Shown piece after piece: positions 60,134 to 64,000 of a DNA stretch of 64,000 nt. The notes below the pieces were generated by a model, which saw nothing but the letters and a program-made list of their open reading frames with translations, was not told the DNA's origin and did no database searches. Position numbers and translations under genes: made by a program. Origin of the DNA: Hyphomonadaceae bacterium UBA7672 (lineage in GTDB: Bacteria > Pseudomonadota > Alphaproteobacteria > Caulobacterales > Hyphomonadaceae); assembly GCA_002483135.1 (NCBI GenBank), contig DLHI01000020.1:267859-331858 (forward strand), written 5' to 3'. Each line of letters opens with the position of its first letter. The stretch's first letter is position 1.

Positions 60134-60781
60134 ATGACCGCCATCGACGTCACCGACCAGAAGCAACTCACCCGCGCGGTAAAGCAGCTCGCCAGATCGT
60201 GCGAGATCATCGCCCATGCGCACGACCATTGTGGCGTGCCCGAATGGCGAACCCGCCCCGGCGGCTATGACGGCCTCGCCCGCATCATCGCCTACCAGCA
60301 GCTCTCGACCAAAGCCGCCGCCACGATCTGGGGCAGGGTGGAGGTCCAGCTCGGCAAGGTCACACCCGCCAGCGTCCTCGCCGCCGACATCGACGCCTTA
60401 CGCGCCTGCGGCCTGTCGCGCCCCAAGATCGCGCACATCCGCTCCATCGCCGAAGCCGTGCAGTCCGGCAGCCTCAACCTGAAGCGCGTCGCGAAAGCGA
60501 GCGACGAAGACGCCCAGGCCGAACTCGTCGCCGTGAAGGGCATCGGCCCGTGGACCGCCGACGTCTATCTGATGTTCTGCCTCGGCCGGTGGGATGTCTT
60601 CCCCCACGCCGACATCGGCCTCTCCGAGGCCTACCGGATGATCACCAACCAGCGCAAACGCCACCCGCCCAAGAAATTCCTCCGCACCGGCGAGAAATGG
60701 CGCCCCTATCGCGGCGTCGCCGCCCACATGCTCTGGTCCTACATCAACCAGGTCCGCGAAGAGCAGCGCGGCGGGGCTTAG
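60134..60781 (+). CDS. DNA-3-methyladenine glycosylase II family protein
   Basis: A 215-aa HhH-GPD DNA glycosylase (AlkA/MAG-type). It lacks the N-terminal AlkA domain. The helix-hairpin-helix and catalytic region is VKGIGPWTADVYLMFCLGR followed by DVFPHADIGL, whose second Asp is the catalytic residue. It removes alkylated bases such as 3-methyladenine in base-excision repair. No ada or ogt gene is close. The ATG at 60134 has a weak ribosome binding site (CCCCC precedes it). Confidence 0.93.
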   Translation: MTAIDVTDQKQLTRAVKQLARSCEIIAHAHDHCGVPEWRTRPGGYDGLARIIAYQQLSTKAAATIWGRVEVQLGKVTPASVLAADIDALRACGLSRPKIAHIRSIAEAVQSGSLNLKRVAKASDEDAQAELVAVKGIGPWTADVYLMFCLGRWDVFPHADIGLSEAYRMITNQRKRHPPKKFLRTGEKWRPYRGVAAHMLWSYINQVREEQRGGA

Positions 60782-61029
60782 CGATCGTCTCGAAGGATGA
60801 CTTCCGCGTTCCGGCCCCGCTAAACCGCCGGAATCCGTGACTTTCCCGCCTCAATCCGGCTCACTGGCCACCTCCGCCGCACAGGCGGGGCTTGCCATGT
60901 CGCCCCCCTGTCACGATGTTATGCGAGAGAATCGCTCACCCCGGTTGCTGGAGCCATGTGGCGCAATGCGGGGAACCTGACGGGCCCGGCGGGTCGCGCC
61001 GCCTGACCTGTCAAAGTCGACGGGTACAC

Positions 61030-61608
61030 ATGACCCAGCTAGTCACACGCGCTCCGCCGTCCTTCGCTGCGAATGGGTGGCCCGCCCTCGTTCTCAACGC
61101 CGATTTCCGTCCATTGTCATACTATCCGCTCTCGCTGTGGCCATGGCAGGAGGTGGTGAAATCCGTCTTCCTCGAACGGGTCGACGTGGTCGCGGAATAT
61201 GACGAGTACGTCCACTCGCCCTCCATCACGATGCGGCTCCCGTCCGTCATCGCGCTGCGCGAATTCGTCAAGCAGGACCGCCAGCCGGCGTTCACCCGCT
61301 TCAACGTCTTCCTGCGTGACGGGTTCAAGTGCGTCTATTGCGGCAGCCACGAAGATCTCACCTTCGACCATCTCATCCCCCGCTCGAAAGGCGGACGGAC
61401 AAGCTGGGAGAACATCGTCGCCGCATGCAGCCCGTGCAATCTGCGCAAGGGCGGGCGCATGGCGCACGAGATCAACATGCATCCCTCGCATCGCCCGCAC
61501 CGCCCGACCACCTTCCAGCTGCAGGAGCAGGGCCGAAAATTCCCGCCCAACCACCTGCACGACACCTGGCTCGACTACCTCTACTGGGATGTCGAACTGG
61601 AGACGTAG
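61030..61608 (+). CDS. HNH endonuclease-type protein
   Basis: A 192-aa protein with an HNH nuclease module near residues 105-150: CVYCG, LTFDHLIPRSKGG (His of the motif), NIVAACSPCN and the following RKGG. The N-terminal half begins WPALVLNADFRPLSYYPL and the C-terminus carries FPPNHLHDTWLDYLYWDVELE, a layout seen in many stand-alone proteobacterial HNH proteins of unknown role. It is not next to a restriction or phage gene. The start at 61030 is chosen because it follows with the conserved N-terminus; the ribosome binding site is weak. Confidence 0.9.
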   Translation: MTQLVTRAPPSFAANGWPALVLNADFRPLSYYPLSLWPWQEVVKSVFLERVDVVAEYDEYVHSPSITMRLPSVIALREFVKQDRQPAFTRFNVFLRDGFKCVYCGSHEDLTFDHLIPRSKGGRTSWENIVAACSPCNLRKGGRMAHEINMHPSHRPHRPTTFQLQEQGRKFPPNHLHDTWLDYLYWDVELET

Positions 61609-61644
61609 GGCGTAGCTGCCTGGCAGCCGGCGCATCACCACGAC

Positions 61645-61747
61645 TTGTCATCCCGGAAGCGCGAAGCGCTATCCGGGACCCATTCCTCCATCACGACGGC
61701 CTCACGATGGGTCCCGGCTCTCCGCTTCGCTGCGGCCGGGATGACAA
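61645..61747. repeat. palindromic repeat element (TTGTCATCCCGG type)
   Basis: A 103-bp element with 12-bp inverted ends TTGTCATCCCGG (61645-61656) and CCGGGATGACAA (61736-61747), and internal complementarity around CCATTCCTCC / GATGGGTCC. It is over 80% alike by eye to the element at 63652-63756. It lies between the HNH gene and the secreted-protein gene. Confidence 0.8.
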
Positions 61748-61833
61748 GCAACGCACGCGCTTGCCCGCTCCCCATCTACCGTCTACAAAGACTGCAAACC
61801 GCCCCCGAGAGGCGGAAGCGACAGGAGGACTCC

Positions 61834-62898
61834 ATGCCCACCCGCGCAATCCGCGCCGCGCTCATCTGCGCCGCCGCCCTCGCCATCGCCGCGCCCGCGC
61901 TCGCGCAGAACCACACACCGCCGAAGGAAGCCATGGCTCCCGGTTGGGTGCCGAAGCGCAACGCCATGGGCCAGCCCAACTTCTCCGGCGCCTGGGGCAA
62001 TGAATCACTCACCCCGTTCGAGCGCCCCGCCACGATGGGCACACGCGCCGTGCTCACCCCCGAAGAAGTCGCCCAGCGCGAGGGCGGGGCAGATGCCCGC
62101 TACGCCGCCTCCAACGCACCCACCGATCACTCGAAACCCGTCGTCGAGGATGGCCGCACCGGCGGTTACAACGCCTACTGGGTCGGCAACAACAACCGCG
62201 TCATGCGCGTTGGTGGCGAACCGCGCACATCGCTGGTCACCTATCCCGAAAACGGTCGCATCCCGGCCCGCAAGCCCGATGCGCCGCCCAAGCAGACCAG
62301 CCCGCTGCAGACCATCTTCTTCACGCCCGAAGTCGGCGACCTTGATTCATACGAAGTCCGCTCCGGCGCCGAACGCTGCATCTTCTGGCCATCGCAAGCC
62401 GGCGCCGTTCTCCGCGCCGCCGCCTACAACACCAACTACCAGATCACGCAGGGCACAGAAGCCGTCGCCATCATGGCCGAGACGATCAACGACACGCGCA
62501 TCGTCCGCCTCAACTCGAAGCATCATCCCTCGTCAGCCATCACCCGTCCCTGGATGGGCGACTCCATCGGCTGGTATGAAGGCGATACGCTCGTCGTCGA
62601 GACGATCAACTATCACCCCGAACAATACTTCTTCTACGCCTCCGACCAGCTGAAGGTCACCGAGCGCTTCACGCTCGTGGCCGACGACCGTCTGCTCTAC
62701 CAGTTCCACGTCGAAGACCCGCTCGTCTGGGCCGAGCCGTGGGGCGGCGAATACGAATTCAGCCGCTCGCCCGGTGTCTGGGAATACGCCTGCCACGAAG
62801 GCAATCACGGCATGTACAACGCCCTGATGATCGGCCGCATGCAGGACGCCGGCCTCATCAAGCAGGACACAGCGGCAACCCTCGGCGGTATCGACTAG
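61834..62898 (+). CDS. secreted protein of an uncharacterised family
   Basis: A 354-aa protein with a Sec signal peptide (cleavage after PALAQ, near residue 24). The mature protein has FSGAWGN, MRVGGEPRTSLVTYPENGRIPARKPD, and the hallmark GDSIGWYEGDTLVVETINY, followed by HEGNHGMYNALMIGR at the C-terminus. This WxGDSxGxWEGDTLVVxTxN pattern recurs in many secreted alphaproteobacterial proteins of unknown function, often near amidohydrolases or TonB receptors. GGAGGA 7 nt before the ATG fixes the start. A convergent lipoprotein gene follows directly. Confidence 0.85.
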   Translation: MPTRAIRAALICAAALAIAAPALAQNHTPPKEAMAPGWVPKRNAMGQPNFSGAWGNESLTPFERPATMGTRAVLTPEEVAQREGGADARYAASNAPTDHSKPVVEDGRTGGYNAYWVGNNNRVMRVGGEPRTSLVTYPENGRIPARKPDAPPKQTSPLQTIFFTPEVGDLDSYEVRSGAERCIFWPSQAGAVLRAAAYNTNYQITQGTEAVAIMAETINDTRIVRLNSKHHPSSAITRPWMGDSIGWYEGDTLVVETINYHPEQYFFYASDQLKVTERFTLVADDRLLYQFHVEDPLVWAEPWGGEYEFSRSPGVWEYACHEGNHGMYNALMIGRMQDAGLIKQDTAATLGGID

Positions 62899-63441
62899 CT
62901 ACCGGTTCGGCGTCTCGCGCCACCCATCGCGCGGGCGCAACCCCGTCGCATTCGCCGCGTCGAATTCCGCGCACGCTTCAGGCTCCATGCTCGACAGCGC
63001 CGACTGGATCTTCCACGCCTCCTCCAGCTTCACCAGCTGGAACGCGTTGATCCCGCAATGCACCGGCGCGCCATTGTCCATCAGCACATAGCGCGACCAC
63101 ACCTGCGCAAACGGCCCACGCACATCCACGCTCGGGTCCCAGTACATCTCCACGAACGGATCATGATCCGGCGTCGGCTTCTGGAAATCGCTCGCCGGCA
63201 TGCGACGTACAGGTCCCGCCGCGCCATCCTTCGTGCGATAGATCGCGAGCCCGCCATCAGGCAGCTCGATCGACTTCTGCAGCTCCCGGTCGCCATTGCC
63301 GATCGCCAGCAGGAAAGTGTCGATCGTCTTCAGCACCGCCTCGGCCTCCGCATCAACCGGCGCCACTACCGGCGCTTCCGCCAGCCGCGTCGCACAGCCA
63401 GCAAGCCCCAGCGCCAGCACGCCAATGATCCCTGATCTCAT
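62899..63441 (-). CDS. NTF2-like (SnoaL/DUF4440-type) lipoprotein
   Basis: A 180-aa lipoprotein: the signal ends in a lipobox (LALGLAGC). The mature part is NTF2-like, from AVLKTIDTFLLAIGNGD to GPFAQVWSRYVLMDNGAPVHCGINAFQLVKLEEAWKI (the closing strands). These folds bind small hydrophobic ligands or act as isomerases; no catalytic residue can be assigned. The ATG at 63441 lies 9 nt after AGAGGAAG. It is convergent with the secreted-protein gene, with no gap. Confidence 0.82.
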   Translation of the reverse strand: MRSGIIGVLALGLAGCATRLAEAPVVAPVDAEAEAVLKTIDTFLLAIGNGDRELQKSIELPDGGLAIYRTKDGAAGPVRRMPASDFQKPTPDHDPFVEMYWDPSVDVRGPFAQVWSRYVLMDNGAPVHCGINAFQLVKLEEAWKIQSALSSMEPEACAEFDAANATGLRPRDGWRETPNR

Positions 63442-63651
63442 CACCGACACCTTCCTCTGCGCGACCCCATGGTCGAAGGTAGCACTTCGTACAGCAGAGC
63501 TCCATCGATAGACCCCCCTCGACTGAACTCAATTCTCTCGGCTGTCATCCTCGGGTAAGCCGAAGGCGCATCCCGGGGATCCCGGTTGGTCACCACGACG
63601 GGACACGCGACGAATCCCACGCCGCCGTGGTTCTCGCCCCACCCCCCCACC

Positions 63652-63756
63652 TGTCATCCCGGAAGCGCGCAGCGCTGTCCGGGAACCATTCCTCCACCCC
63701 GAGAGCCTCACGATGGATCCCGGCTCTGCGTGCTTCGCACTCCGGCCGGGATGACA
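63652..63756. repeat. palindromic repeat element (second copy) in a gene-free stretch
   Basis: A 105-bp element with ends TGTCATCCCGG (63652-63662) and CCGGGATGACA (63746-63756), the sister of 61645-61747. Another partial element begins at 63544 (TGTCATCC...CATCCCGGGGATCCCGG). The gap 63442-63898 otherwise shows no gene; the region 63760-63860 is less GC-rich and could hold a promoter for the gene at the right edge. Confidence 0.8.
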
Positions 63757-63898
63757 ACCGTGGCGTTGCCGGATTTGTCGGAAACCACGTTTTCAAACCC
63801 GTCGGAAACTCAAGAATCTTCGCCCGCGTTTTCAACGCCCTGCGTTGAAAATTTGTAGGATGGAGCAACCCTGAATCGGCCGGGCCGCAAGTGAGCGC

Positions 63899-64000
63899 AT
63901 GATGCTGCCCATGACCTGGCTCTGGATCCTCCTGCGCTGTCTGTTTCCGGCGGACCCTATCCGCCAGGGCGCCGAGGCCATGCGCCATCGCGTCAAGCAG
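63899..64000 (+). CDS. 5' end of a gene running off the window
   Basis: An open frame of 34 codons without stop to the window edge, starting ATGATG at 63899. It encodes MMLPMTWLWILLRCLFPADP and then charged residues (EAMRHRVKQ). The hydrophobic start could be a membrane or signal segment. A GTGAG lies 5-9 nt upstream. It is too short to name. Confidence 0.4.
   Translation, partial: MMLPMTWLWILLRCLFPADPIRQGAEAMRHRVKQ

Overview
The window is a GC-rich (about 65%), densely coded chromosomal segment from a Gram-negative alphaproteobacterium. A member of the Caulobacterales/Hyphomonadaceae-like group fits best. The pointers are the DUF4167-type protein, a TorF-like porin, several short lipoproteins, a TonB-dependent receptor, the MlaA-MlaC pair, a two-polypeptide cobalamin methionine synthase under a fused ArsR-methyltransferase, and polyamine synthesis through a deoxyhypusine-synthase-like enzyme. 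The placement is inferred from gene content; no rRNA, tRNA, CRISPR array, prophage or transposase gene was seen. Nearly everything looks like ordinary core chromosome, with some palindromic repeats towards the right end.

Layout. 0-7.5 kb: alkyl-sulfatase-like lipoprotein, small zinc-ribbon and GFA proteins, a nucleotidyltransferase-like protein, a receiver protein lacking its phospho-acceptor, an Mrp/ApbC ATPase without its usual cysteine pair, and a glycosyltransferase. 7.9-10 kb: hflK-hflC. 10-16 kb: ald with a lipoprotein gene, a lipoprotein hydrolase, bioY, a KefB-like antiporter and a TorF-like porin. 16.3-22 kb: queF, a MOSC protein, slyX, a TPR protein, prmC, a DUF4167 protein and two tandem VOC proteins. 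22-27 kb: a zinc peptidase that seems to start at ATT, the deoxyhypusine-synthase-like gene, an ornithine-decarboxylase-type gene behind a long structured leader, and a divergent deaminase. 27-38 kb: M16 peptidase, GT4 glycosyltransferase, PutA, sorbosone-dehydrogenase-like protein, MFS transporter. 38-40 kb: mlaA-mlaC.

40.2-48.3 kb is the methionine-cycle operon: ArsR-SAM-methyltransferase regulator behind a perfect inverted-repeat operator, metF, a VOC protein, metH N-terminal half, four inserted genes (membrane protein, PPOX-fold protein, exported RidA-like lipoprotein, unknown) and the metH C-terminal half. Most junctions are overlapping start/stop codons, so the set is probably cotranscribed. 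48.4-54.8 kb: OmpW, a TonB-dependent receptor, an HI0933-type flavoprotein and a DEAD-box helicase. 55-64 kb: TerB/J-domain protein, EamA transporter, AmpD-like amidase, a stand-alone BLUF photoreceptor, two membrane proteins, an AlkA-like glycosylase, an HNH endonuclease, a secreted protein, a lipoprotein, and four palindromic repeat elements.

The most interesting parts are the decarboxylase leader (local hairpins plus a long-range helix just upstream of the start), the methionine operon with its operator abutting the first ATG and its interrupted metH, a 39-bp perfect inverted-repeat element next to the BLUF gene, and several proteins whose key residues have changed.
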